Shown: piece by piece, positions 1 through 9,805 of the stretch | How the letters are laid out: every line of letters begins with the position of its first letter | Numbering within the stretch: position 1 is the stretch's first letter | Assembly: GCA_004151065.3 (NCBI GenBank) | Contig: NWUY0300005049.1 | Span: 2,782-18,514, forward strand | Direction: 5' to 3' | DNA length: 15,733 nucleotides | Source of the DNA: Larix sibirica | Lineage: Eukaryota; Streptophyta; Pinopsida; Pinales; Pinaceae | Position numbers and translations under genes: made by a program | Notes under the pieces: model-generated | What the model was told of the DNA's origin: nothing | Database searches by the model: none | What the model saw: the letters and a program-made list of their open reading frames with translations, nothing else

Positions 1-1112
1 CAGATTTCGCAGAAGCTTGAGGCTTTGTCAACATAGGGTTCAAGACCATTACAACATTAATATGCTCATTGATAGTTCAACATGTCATTTACATGATTTG
101 AACCTACATTCATTCCACCCAACCACCCGAACTAGACACAATTGACAATATCATCATCATATAAAAATAAATATTTACAAATGAAATATATACAAATAAA
201 AATTAATATAAAATCAAAATAATTTAACTTACAAACAATTATAATATACACTATAAGAGTTCACCAATTAGAATAATGGATATGACTTCTTCTCAATGTT
301 AGCACAAAGATTTCAACCATTATGGATAACAATGAAAACAATATGAACAAATGGAATGAGTAATTAAGTTGCTTAGTACTCGTTTAAAAAAAAAAATAGT
401 AAGAGTAACTCCTTTCAAATTAGCAAATAAGGGATATAATTTACAAGAATTCAACAATAAATAAATTAGATAATTATATTCTTAAAAAGACCTTTTAGAT
501 GAGCAAATAAGGGATACAATTTACTAGAATTCAACAATAAATAAATTAGTTAATGATATTTTCAAAAAGAAAAGAATTATAAGTATGAGTTTAAAATATC
601 AAATTTAAATCGTGGGATCGAAAAGTATAAGATTATTAAACGTGAGGCCAAGTTAAAATTATGAAACATGAAATATAGAAAATGAGACATTACATTACAT
701 ACTTTGTTATGAAACTAGACATAACACTTAATACTCACATTGACCTATTACTTTCAGACAAGCCATCGACTGTCGAGACAACAACAAAAATCCTAAAATT
801 TTGAAATGACACACATCTATGTTTAACTAATTTGACTCATATTACAAGTTTAAGGAATGGATTTTCAACTATATTCATAAACAATGAGGTTTGAAATTCA
901 TAAATTCATATATTTAATCCTAGATTACTTATATATACCAAGGTGAATGCCAACAAGGTCAAACTACAACAATATTTTGCGTCAAGGGCTTAGGACCCAA
1001 AAATAAAGTTCCCTTGTTACTCCAATAGGATAGACCATCCCCTTATTAGAGGGCTCAAAGAAATAGATGGAAACAAAACAAAGGCATCGTGTATATGTTG
1101 TAGGATATTTAG
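1..1112. other. AT-rich intergenic DNA, no gene seen
   Basis: Strongly AT-rich DNA with stops in every frame and no recognisable coding, RNA or transposon motif apart from the 80-bp tandem duplication listed separately. There is a short A run near 386-396. Nothing else can be supported. Confidence 0.6.
411..570. repeat. Tandem duplication, 2 x 80 bp
   Basis: Positions 411-490 and 491-570 are two head-to-tail copies of an 80-bp unit. Both contain GCAAATAAGGGATA, then AATTTAC, then AGAATTCAACAATAAATAAA, and both end in AAAAAGA. They differ by scattered substitutions, so the duplication is not recent. No coding potential is seen in the unit. Confidence 0.9.
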
Positions 1113-1579
1113 GAAGCATACTGGTGGAATGCGTTATTTGATCTTAAGAATCCAATTTTGAAAGCTGGAAACCTTAGATATGGTAATTTTTGCATAGTTT
1201 GCTATGATGTGTTCATTGGTAAACTTTATATGAATGATTATAATGGGTGTAAGTGTAGCCATGATAAATGGCTTAATAATAATTTGGGGGCTCGTTATAA
1301 CTATGAAGCAGCAAGTATTTGTATGTAGAGATTGATATTATATTGGGGAGGCCCATAAAGAAATCTATTTGGATTGGCTTTATTAGTAGCCTCCATATAC
1401 TCTCAAGAGATATAGAGGTTGTGCAAGCAAGATATTTTAGTGTCACAATGAGGAACCCAAACTTCTCAAGAATTGATACAAGCTATTACAAACTTTATTG
1501 TTCTTCACTGATTGTCAACTACTTCTTGCGTCAAGGACAAGGGTGTTTGAGTATAGACATGGTTTATAAACTCCTATAA
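1113..1579 (+). pseudogene. Unrecognised open stretch, possible gene relic
   Basis: Two open frames follow each other in DNA that is otherwise full of stops. The first is 71 codons (1113-1325, no ATG near its start) and includes Cys- and Trp-containing segments such as GNLRYGNFCIVCYD and CKCSHDKWL. The second, 1319-1579 in another frame, overlaps its end by a few bases, is 86 codons long and contains RPIKKSIWIGF. The arrangement would fit one ancient coding segment split by a frameshift at about 1320. I recognise no family in either part. Chance open frames of this size are possible, so this is weak. Confidence 0.2.
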
Positions 1580-3135
1580 CTGTTTAAGCTAAGATTCAAG
1601 ATGTGTCAGAGAGACGGTTCATTCACCTTTACGTGTATAGGGAACAGAGCACTCACCATGCAAATATAGGAGCATTACATTGTATCAATGGTAATTATCT
1701 TGTAGAATAATTGGTGATGTTAGATGTTTTTTAATCATTTTTGTATCTTTCAATTCCATGTAGAACCACATGAAATTACTCAATTCACAAACATTAAACA
1801 ATAAAAAAATAATATTTCATTTTTTTAATTTTTCAAAATATTAATTTAATATATAGATTTTACAATACTTTGATAAACTTTATAAAAACTATTTTGACAA
1901 AAATAAATTATATAATACTTGATGACAAAAATCAATTATATAATACTTTATGACAAAAATCAATTATATAATACTTTACCTTTAGTAGGTATAATAAAAC
2001 ATTGACAAGTTCATCAACGAAACTATTGAATAAGATTTCTCAATGTTAATATAGAGAATAGAGATTTCAACTCTTAACAAAATTTCAAGTTTCATTCCAA
2101 ATTATGAAACAAAATGAGGCACTAGCAAGTTCATTGATGAGGCATTGGCAAGTTCATCGAAGTGTTGAGGTGGTTCCTAAGGTAAAGGAATGAGGAAGGG
2201 TTAGTAAGTTCATCATAATATTGAATTGATTAACAAGGTAAATACATGTAAAGGATTAGTATGCTTATTAGAATATTAAATAGTTTTTGAAGGTAAATTA
2301 AGCTTAGGATGGTGTATTTGAGCATTGGTAGATAAGGAAGAGGAGGATGAGTACACAACATGGTGAATGGGTTGAGCACAATTATAAAAATAACACATCA
2401 CAATGATGTGGGACAACCATGATCAAACATGTGAATTGTGTTTCTTTCAAGAATTGAGCTTTTGCATTACGTATTCCCAAATTTATACATAGTATTTTAA
2501 ATGGCTCTACAACTTCAGGAGGTGGATTGAGTCCCTTATCCACCATGTGAATGAGTGTTTTTCCACCATGATTGATGCATGGATTTCCAGTTGACAACCC
2601 TTTTGAAGAACCACCTACTAATGAGATATGGAATCTTTGGGGAAGCAGAATACTTGTAGGTTACAATAATCACAAAATATTTTGTAGAGATCCTAACCTC
2701 AATGAATCTCTTTCTAATCTAAACCTTACATGTATGGCTTCTATAAAGAGCATGCCAACCCCCAATTTAAGATACAAAGTCAAAATAAACACATATGGGT
2801 AAAGGACACGTGGATAGGTGTTTTTAAGAATCAAACAACAAGTTTGAACAACAAACAATTTCTAGACACGCTGCTTCCTTAAAGATGCCTTCAACACAAT
2901 TTTTACAAAAGAAAAATTATTCTCATCAAAATGGTTAAAAGTCATGTTCAAAATAAAATAACAGCATGGAAGAAAACTAAAGGGTGAGAGGGGATTCCCC
3001 ATAAATAAGGATAAACTTTTGTTTTTGTGTGAAAAATGTAATACTTAAATTTCTCTACTAAAGTGGATATTTATACCATATTAATATAGAATTAAAGTTA
3101 TTTACTTCTTACAAAGCAATCAAAAACTTTTATAT
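1580..3135. other. AT-rich intergenic DNA upstream of LINE insertion
   Basis: AT-rich sequence without a supported gene. It holds the triple 28-bp repeat and, at about 2125-2210, loosely repeated phrases around GCAAGTTCATCGA. Open frames of about 70 codons on both strands near 2382-2860 have no recognisable motif and overlap each other, so they are taken as chance. The stretch ends at the target-site duplication of the LINE. Confidence 0.5.
1896..1979. repeat. Tandem repeat, 3 x 28 bp
   Basis: Three direct copies start at 1896, 1924 and 1952, each a version of GACAAAAATCAATTATATAA followed by TACTT and a three-base spacer. Copies 2 and 3 are almost identical; copy 1 has A where the others have C. 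This looks like a small minisatellite in intergenic DNA. Confidence 0.9.
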
Positions 3136-3151
3136 ATAATAAGAGAAAGGA
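3136..3151. repeat. 5' target-site duplication of the LINE
   Basis: ATAATAAGAGAAAGGA lies directly before the point where the sequence changes from AT-rich flank to GC-richer LINE. It matches 10397-10412 at 15 of 16 positions, the 3' copy having A where this has G. LINEs make such duplications during target-primed reverse transcription. The match therefore fixes the 5' end of the element at about 3152. Confidence 0.8.
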
Positions 3152-3905
3152 GTTTAGGGGTGGCCACTTTTATTGCAGAGTTTTTTTTAGTAGTTGACGT
3201 TCTCTCCTGGTTGGAACAATGTCTTACGTTTTGTCTATACTGGGTTTTCCTATCGGCCTTAGTGCTTACTATAGTGGGTTGGTTTTTTCGACTGTATTTG
3301 TTGGGAGCTTTGTGGTCCTGACATGACCTAACACAGATGGTTGCGGTGTCGCGGTTTCCCATTTTATTACATTGATATCCCCTACTGTCAGTATCTCTGA
3401 GATTCTCGTGTCGGCGTGTTGGGAATTCCCATTTGGGACTAGTGTGGGTTTGTTTTTTACCAATTTCTGGGCTGGTGGTGATCTCTTTGGTGGGTTCCCA
3501 ATTGCCAGTGGGGTTTTTTTTTTCACACTTTTCTGGGCTGTGACCGCCGATGGGGGTTTTGTTATTTTTTACAATTTTTCTGGGTCGTTTCTTGTGTTGG
3601 TAACCGACCGACGGTGGGGGTTTGTATTTTTTACACTTTCCCGGGCCGTTATTTGTGCTAGTATCTGTCCTCCGGTGGGAGTGTTTTGACCTTTTTATCA
3701 TTTTCTGGGTCAGTGGGGAAAACCTCTTGTTGGATTCCGATCACCGGTGGGGGTTTGATTGTTACTTTTTTCTGGGTCCTTCCATTGTTGATTCAGACTA
3801 TATCCTCTTGCGGCTTCTTAGGGTTTCGTGGTTGTTTTTTTCGGCACTCTTTTTCGTCAGCTTGTCTCCTGGGTAGTTGGGGTTTGGCCAAATCGGCTCC
3901 ACGTA
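3152..3905 (+). promoter_or_regulatory. LINE 5' UTR, probable internal promoter region
   Basis: About 750 bases between the 5' target duplication and the first ATG of ORF1. It is rich in T and G on the + strand and has no convincing reading frame. LINEs of this type carry an internal promoter in the 5' UTR, so promoter activity is expected for the family. No TATA box or other firm element could be picked out. The second half holds the degenerate repeats listed next. Confidence 0.55.
3430..3790 (+). repeat. Degenerate 5' UTR repeats (about six units of 47-67 bp)
   Basis: A pattern recurs about six times: a G-rich block (for example CGGTGGGGGTTTG), a T run, a short TTTTTACA or similar block, then TTTCTGGGYY. 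The TCTGGG-type ends lie at 3466, 3532, 3579, 3640 (CCCGGG variant), 3704 and 3771, so spacings are 66, 47, 61, 64 and 67. Copies are diverged and unequal in length. The arrangement resembles the promoter monomers at the 5' end of some animal L1 elements, but that role is inference. Confidence 0.7.
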
Positions 3906-4299
3906 ATGATGGGTGAACAGATAATTCCTAACACGTTGTCCTTGTCCCCGTCATCCACTGATCTGTGGATTGAGGAAAACGAGCTCTTGAAATCGGATGA
4001 ATTCTATAAGGAGATGCTTAAGGGAAGCGGCCTTTAGTGCCGGGTGTTGTCCAGGTGGCTGAGGATGGTTCACACGTCGCTTAACAAGTTTAGTCAAGCG
4101 CTAGGCGCTGAAATTTTTTGGGGACTGCCCATATCCCCTTGGCCGGTGCTGGAGGTAAGCTTTCCTCAAAGGGTTCGGGTTTTGCTCTTCCATCTGTGCA
4201 TAGATCGAACCGATGTCTTGAGCGGTGGGGCTATCGACCGGGTAAGACTTGGCTCACCATAGGCTGTGATGTGGGTTTATCAAAGCTGGTTGAATATAA

Positions 4300-4640
4300 T
4301 ATGATTGCATTGGTTGGCCGGTTTTCATATATGGCCATGAACCAATGGGACATCGTTCGATGGGTCTCAGAGACTTGGGGTCCTGAGCTGAAATATGTTT
4401 CAAAGGTATCAATTTTAGCTCAGGGTTGGTATGGATTTAAATTTCAGGAGGAGAAACATGCTACGATGATTCTGGGAAAGATATGGTTAACGGGGCTCGG
4501 AAGCCTCATGCTACAGAGGTGGCATACGAACTTTGATCCAGACAGAGCGTCCATCCGATTCCGACATCTATGGGTTCTTCTTCTGAGGTTTGCTTTGGCC
4601 ATGTGGAATCGCGGAGCATTTGAGGCAGTCGACGACAGTT
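4300..4640 (+). other. DUF4283-like domain within ORF1
   Basis: Visible landmarks in order are ALVGRF, WDIVRWVSETW, a WYGFKF strand, an HATMILGKIWLTG segment, LMLQRWHTNFDP and LWVLLLRFALAMW. This series of Trp and hydrophobic positions is typical of the plant retrotransposon domain DUF4283, which precedes a zinc knuckle in LINE ORF1 and related proteins. The segment is open throughout. It is probably an RNA-binding fold; that role comes from family knowledge. Confidence 0.75.
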
Positions 4641-4810
4641 TGGGTCGGTTCTTGCACCTGGAGGATAGTGTTTTGGATGGGTTGGACAAGCGGATGGGGT
4701 GATTGCTTGTTGAGGTGGACATTTCTTTGGGTTTAGTTGATGTCTTTCACATTGATTGGTGTGGGCGCCAGTATGCTCAGGTGATTGACTATTGGGGTAT
4801 TCCTTTTTGT

Positions 4811-4852
4811 TGTTCTCATTGCAAAGATGTCGGACATCTTTGGCACTAGTGT
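4811..4852 (+). other. CCHC zinc knuckle interrupted by a stop
   Basis: The frame reads CSHCKDVGHLWH, then a TAG stop (4847-4849), then C. Spacing is Cys-x2-Cys-x4-His-x4-Cys with the stop as one of the x positions, so all four metal ligands survive. Such knuckles bind nucleic acid in gag-like proteins. The stop hits the knuckle itself, so no full-length product could form even without the other lesions. Confidence 0.85.
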
Positions 4853-5771
4853 AAGAATGTGTCTCGACCGGCTCATCCTGGTGAGGCGGACCCGCTTTGG
4901 TCGTCTGAGGAGGGTAGTGACTTGGAACGCGATGCGACTGGTGTTTTGGATGGCTATTCAAACCGTATCCCTCCTCCCGGTGTGGAGAACTTGGACACTA
5001 TGGGTAAGATTGAGTTCTACGATCCTTCCTTTTATCAATCACTGAATGAATTGGAAAAATCATTTATTAGAGATTTGGATATTAAAAAAAATGCTACTTC
5101 ATCCTCTTTCACCTCCACTGCCCCTTCTTGTGATGGTTTCCCTATTGATTCTACTGTGCCAGTGGTTTCTCTGGTTGTTGATGGTTGTCTCCTCAGGGGT
5201 CTAGATGTTGTTGGTTCCCTTCCATCCCGATCGATTTCTGAGTCTCTTCACTCACTACCTTCTCTGTCGGATACCGTCCTGGTTTCTTCGGACCATTCAT
5301 CTCCGCGGGGTGCAAATGGTTCTTATCCTGGGGTTGATGATACTATTTTGCCGAATTATTTTGATCCCCTTAATATGTCCAATGGCCCTGTTGAGGGTCC
5401 ATAGGTATTTGAAGATTCGGGGTGTCTGGGTTCCACTCCACAAGTGTTGTTGATCCCTTCCTATTGTGATATGGTAAAAAAGAAGTCCATTCCTACTTAT
5501 TATAAAAACCATAAGGTTGATGAAGCCTCCTTGGTTGGGCCGACTGATCCGGTGGGTCCTATGGTGGACCAAAAGAAAATAAACAAGGGGCTCGTTTTGG
5601 TGGCTTGGCTTCTGACCTTTCCCCATTACAGACCCATAGTGCGAGGAAGGCCAAAGGTAGTTCTCAGTTGGGTCAGTTGGCGGTGGACATTGTTGATGGT
5701 TTGATTCCTGATATCACTTCTCCAAATTTTGGGGCGTTGAGAGGCATTAAAGCCCTTGCTCAGGGTCGAAA

Positions 5772-6420
5772 ATGATTTATTTTTCTCTGAATATTCGGGG
5801 AGTGGGGGGCCTTCCTAAAATTCTTTCCCTCAAGCGTGCACTTCATATTTGCAATCCGGATATTGTTCTTCTTCAGGAAACCATGGTTTGTGCGGACAAG
5901 GCGAGAATTTTTTTTCACTAAAATCCGTCCTGACTGGATGATTTGTGCCATTGGTGCCACTAGGCTATCTGGTGGGCTGCTGGCTGCTTGGAACCCCTGG
6001 TTTCTGGATCTAAATTCTTATTTTGTTTCGATGGGGATTCTATTATCTGGCAGGTTGATGGGTTTTGATGCTGGCATAAATATACTGAATTGTTATGGTC
6101 CTTATCGAGACCAAGAGGCCTTTTGGGATACTGGCAGCTCGGAATTGGCAGGGGACTTAAATTTCTCTTGGGGAACCTCAGAGGTTTGGAGTAGACGTGC
6201 AAGATTGGACCCCTTGGGTGACTATTTCAGGGACCTTTGTGCTTCCAAAAATATGTTGGATGTTGAACCTCAGCCTTTAGCTCCTACTTGGTCAAACGAC
6301 AAAAGTAGTGAGGAGAACATTTCTAAGCGATTGTATCGTTTTCTTATCTCCAGGAACCTCTTGGATAATTTTTTCAAATATCAATCATGGATTTTATAAT
6401 CCAGAATTAGTGACCATCTC
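5772..6420 (+). other. EEP-type endonuclease domain of ORF2
   Basis: The domain nicks target DNA to prime reverse transcription. Visible motifs are NIRGVGG near the N-terminus, LLQET with the catalytic Glu at 5877-5879, LSGGLLAAWNP, NCYGPY, AGDLNF (GDLN at 6151-6162), a KRLYRFLIS segment where the family has a similar SRLDRFL, and RISDHLP with the SDH triad at 6409-6417. A frameshift lies at the T run near 5910 and a TAA at 6397-6399. Only a few residues separate FWDT from AGDLNF, fewer than usual, which suggests a small in-frame deletion at about 6130-6147. Confidence 0.88.
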
Positions 6421-7084
6421 CCCATTATTCTTCAAGTTGACACTGAGGTGGTCCATCAGACTTATCCCTTTAAATTCAACTCTGCCTGGTTATTGGATGT
6501 ATCTTTCAAACAGGTGATAGAGACACATTGGAGATCGATGGATGTTTCTGGTGAACTTTCGGCAATGGATAAAATGGTTGCCAAACTTAAAGGTTTAAAA
6601 TATTTTATGACAAAATGGACCCGTAAAAAAAAGAAAGAGATGGCTCTGGAGCTGGAAAATACTGAACATGAGATAGGTGACCTGATGGTTAAGTCTATGA
6701 AAGGACAACTGAGTCGTATTGAGTTGGGGGCTCTCACGGACTTGGAAAGAAGGAAATTGAGACTCCTAAATTTTCATGAGGAAACTTGGTGGCTAAAGAG
6801 CAGGGCGCTCTGGATTAAGGCTGGGGATCAAAACACAAAATTTTTCCATAAATTTGCTGATGCTCGTTGTATACAAAATACCATTTGGGACTTAAATGAT
6901 AGTTCGGGAAAGCGAATTTATGGATTAGATGAACTTCAGGATGAGGCCATTAAACATTTCCAGGACATTTATTGTGATCCAAAATCGACTACTATGATTG
7001 ACTAGATTAAGGTGATTAAAGTATATCCAAGGCTTTTCTCTGATGAGGAGGGGGATGAGATTTTCGGGAGACTACTCTTTTGGA

Positions 7085-7870
7085 GATTGAAGGGGTCCTG
7101 CGGGGCTTTGCAAAGGATAAAATTCCTGGCCCTGATGGGTGGACTGTGGAGCTTTTCATTGAGTTCTTTGAATTGATGGGGCCTGATATTTGGGCAGTGG
7201 TGGAAAAGACTCGGATTGGTGGGGTGATCTCGGGGGCATAAATTCCACGTTCATCGCTCTTATTCCAAAAAAATATCATCCTAAGGATTTTGGTGACTAC
7301 AGACCTATCTTTCTCTGTAATCTGATTTATAAGGTAATTGCCAAAATCATTGCTATCCGTATAAAGCCTGGTTTATCGAAATACATTTCTATGGAGCAAT
7401 TTGGGTTCCTTGAGAACCGTAAGATACTGGATGCTGTGGGTGTAACCCAAGAAGTATTTCATAGTATAAAAATTAAAAATATCAGCTCTCCCTATTTAAA
7501 ATTGGACCTGGAAAAGGCTTACGATCGTGTGAACTGGACCTTTCTCCGTTTTATTTTGGTTAAGATTGGGTTGCCGTGGATCGTGGTCAAATGGATTATG
7601 GCGTGTATTACATCTGTGAATTTTGCGGTGATCATCAACGGTCTCCCCTCTGATTTTTTCAAAAGCTCGAGGGGGATTTGTCAGAGTTGTCCTCTTTTGC
7701 TCTTATTATTCCTGTTGACAATTGAAGGACCGAGCAGGTTGATTCTTCGGGCCAAGCGAGATGGGTGCATTTCGGGCATCAAAATTACTGATCAGGTATT
7801 GGTGACCCACACTCTATTGTTGATGATGTCATGCTCTTTGGTCTGAATTATATTATGGAATGGCTCAGTT
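7085..7870 (+). other. Reverse transcriptase domain of ORF2
   Basis: Motifs in order are KIPGPDGW, FIALIPKK, DYRPIFLCN, YKVIAK, EQFGFLENR, LKLDLEKAYDRV (catalytic Asp at 7505-7507), INGLPSDFFKSSRG, a degenerate ICQSCPLLLLLF, and VDDVMLFG with the paired catalytic Asp codons at 7822-7827. Three frames are used: the first motif in one, the middle block in a second (open 7190-7846), the VDD motif in a third. A one-base change at about 7805-7820 accounts for the last switch. In the PLSP region the usual Gly after Gln is Ser and the SP is LL, so this copy also has missense decay. Confidence 0.92.
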
Positions 7871-8928
7871 ACAAAAATATTTTAGATATTTTCTGTCGTG
7901 CTTCTGGGATGCTGATAAGTCCCTTTAAATCCTGGTTTCTAGAACATAATGTTGATCTCGCGATCAAATCTCAGGTCTATTCTTTCTTCCCTTACGATTT
8001 CAAAGATATTATGGCGGGCACTACATATCTGGGTTTCTTCCTCAAGCCGACTAACTATCTTATTTGTGGCTGTTAAAACGCTTTGATAAGCGTATCAATT
8101 ACTGGTGTTGGCATTGGCTATCACTGGGTGGTAGAGTCACTTTGGCAAGGTTTGTGCTACAAAATCTTGTGGTATACTGGTTATCTCTCAGCAAGATCCC
8201 GAAGACTAGTATGCATGGTTTGCGAAAGCGTATCTTCTCTTTTATTTGGACTGGGGGGAGAGATGTTTTCAAATTCCACCTTGCTGACTCGACGACATTG
8301 GATCGAGCCCGTTAACTGGGTGGGTGGGATATTAAAAATCTGGAACAATTTGACTTGGCTTTGAAAGCCAAAAGCTTGTGGCGTGCTCTATTTGGGGATT
8401 CTGCTTGGAGTACACTTATTCAAGGAAAATATTTAAAATCAACTCCTGTGATTGAATGGATTAGACGGGGTTTCCATACTACAAATGTTGTTTCAAATAT
8501 TTGGAAAGGTTTGATGGGTTCTTTCTCTATTATTAAGGAATGGTTGGCCTGGGTTCCTAGAAATGGCCAGGAAATCAGGCTGGGTGTTGATCCGATTGTT
8601 GGTGGGACATTGAATCCTTGTTTCTTTGCGGACCTAATTGGGGTTTTACGGTCCAAAAGGATATTATGTGCTCTCTCATGCACTATCTCGAGCTGAAGGG
8701 GGAAGATCTACTTGGATCTCGGCGGGGCAACTTGGACTTATTGGCGGGCTGGCCCTGGAATGGGATTCCTTTGTGCAATGTTTGAAGGACTCAAATATTT
8801 CTCTTCTGGTCACTGATGACTAGTTTGTTTGGTCGTGGAATATAAGCGATGGGATTGTTGCTGCAAAATCGGCTTATGAGTCTTTAGTCACAGGTGACGC
8901 TTTGAATGAGAAGTGGCGGTTTACTAAA

Positions 8929-9117
8929 TTGTGGCATTTTCATATGCCCTTAAAACTTAAATGTTTTATCTGGTTGGTGCTGAGGAATTGTATACTCACT
9001 TGGGATAACTTGTGCCAACGGGGTTTTTGTGGACTTGGTTGGTGTGTGCTCTGTCGTTCACAAGGGGAAACTATTGATCACATTTTCCTGCGATGCCCCT
9101 ATGTTACTGCGATCTGG
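8929..9117 (+). other. zf-RVT zinc-binding domain of ORF2
   Basis: The segment begins KLWHFHMPLKLKCFIWLVL and ends in the CPYVTAIW region. Metal ligands are Cys 9043-9045 and Cys 9052-9054 (CVLC), His 9079-9081 and Cys 9094-9096 (HIFLRC). This is the plant zf-RVT family found between RT and RNase H in L1-type LINEs. The segment is free of stops. Confidence 0.9.
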
Positions 9118-9411
9118 TCTGTTATTAGTAACATCTATGGGTGGCGTCTCTATTGGGGTATCAGCTCTCTGGTGGATGGCCTTCATGTTTGGGGGAGTTT
9201 CCAAAATGATTGGCACACCCTCCCCTGTTTTATCTTCTGGGAAGTCTGGCGGGCCAGGAACTCTGTTATTTTTTATGACAAACTCTTGGATGTAACTTTC
9301 CTGGGCAGTAGAGCATTGGTTGCTTTTCAAGAGTCAACTGGTGTGAGCTCTGCTGGTTGTGTTTCTTCGTGTCATACTGGCCCTACGTTTGCGCTCCAAA
9401 ATCTTGTGTAT

Positions 9412-9805
9412 CCATGTGGGTTCTTTGATGGTGCTTCGCAAGGAAGGGGTTCTGTCAGTGGGACCGGTGCGATCCTCTTTGTGAATCCATCTCGGAGATT
9501 CAAATTGTGGTTAAACTCTAAGGTGGGTTCCAACTCCCGTAGCGATATTTTGGCTCTCTGGTTATTACTCAGTTTTGCATCATCTTGGTGGTTCCATTCA
9601 CTTTAGATTTGGGGCGAATCTCATGTTATGATTGATTGGGCCAAAGGTGTAGCTTCCATCAGGGTGTTGTTGCTTTCACATTGGCTTCGGGAGACCCGAT
9701 CATTGATTGATAGTTTCCACAGTATCAGTTTTCATCACGTGCTCCGCTTGCTTAACCAGTTGGCGGATGACTTGTCGAAGCGGTCCTTATCTTATCCTTT
9801 GGAAC
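9412..9805 (+). other. RNase H domain of ORF2 with altered active site
   Basis: The domain would degrade the RNA strand of the RNA-DNA hybrid. It begins CGFFDGASQG with the first catalytic Asp at 9427-9429. The second acidic position is Asp (SRSDILALW, 9544-9546) where the family normally has Glu. The third is Glu (WGESHVMIDWA, 9616-9618) where Asp is usual. The end reads HHVLRLLNQLADDLSKRS with His, Asn and Asp (9766-9768) in place. A TAG at 9604-9606 cuts the domain in two within the same frame. Similarity is to the RVT_3 type of RNase H. Confidence 0.82.

Larger units (their letters stand above)
3906..5775 (+). pseudogene. LINE ORF1 (gag-like RNA-binding protein), broken
   Basis: ORF1 of the LINE would encode the nucleic-acid chaperone that packages the element RNA. 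Two adjacent ATGs lie at 3906 and 3909; the second has the better context (A at -3, G at +4). The first part (MMGEQIIPNT...) runs in the frame of 3906 and stops at 4035-4037. The main part runs in the frame of 4118, with a DUF4283-like region at about 4300-4640 (ALVGRF, FDP, LWVLLLRF), then VEVDISLG, a CCHC knuckle at 4811-4852 and a Ser/Asp-rich linker. In-frame stops are at 4700-4702 (TGA), 4847-4849 (TAG) and 5402-5404 (TAG). A shift between about 5548 and 5590 leads to a third frame that ends with GALRGIKALAQGRK and a TGA at 5773-5775 overlapping the ORF2 start. The total is about 620 codons. Identity as plant LINE ORF1 is well supported; the first 200 bases are the least sure. Confidence 0.85.

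Noticed and set aside
2382-2858. Overlapping open frames on both strands of 62-76 codons
   Set aside because: No motif, no supported start, mutual overlap; within chance for the region.
3120-3701. 193-codon open frame on the minus strand
   Set aside because: It is antisense to the T- and G-rich repeated LINE 5' UTR; its Lys, Thr and Pro richness follows from that composition and it crosses the element's 5' boundary.
3372-3916. Several overlapping plus-strand open frames in the 5' UTR
   Set aside because: Phe-, Gly- and Val-rich low-complexity translations of the repeats; three frames are open at once and none has a domain.
8083-8364. 93-codon plus-strand frame
   Set aside because: Shadow of the true ORF2 frame at 8064-8640, which reads LKRFDKRINYW and LGGRVTLARF.
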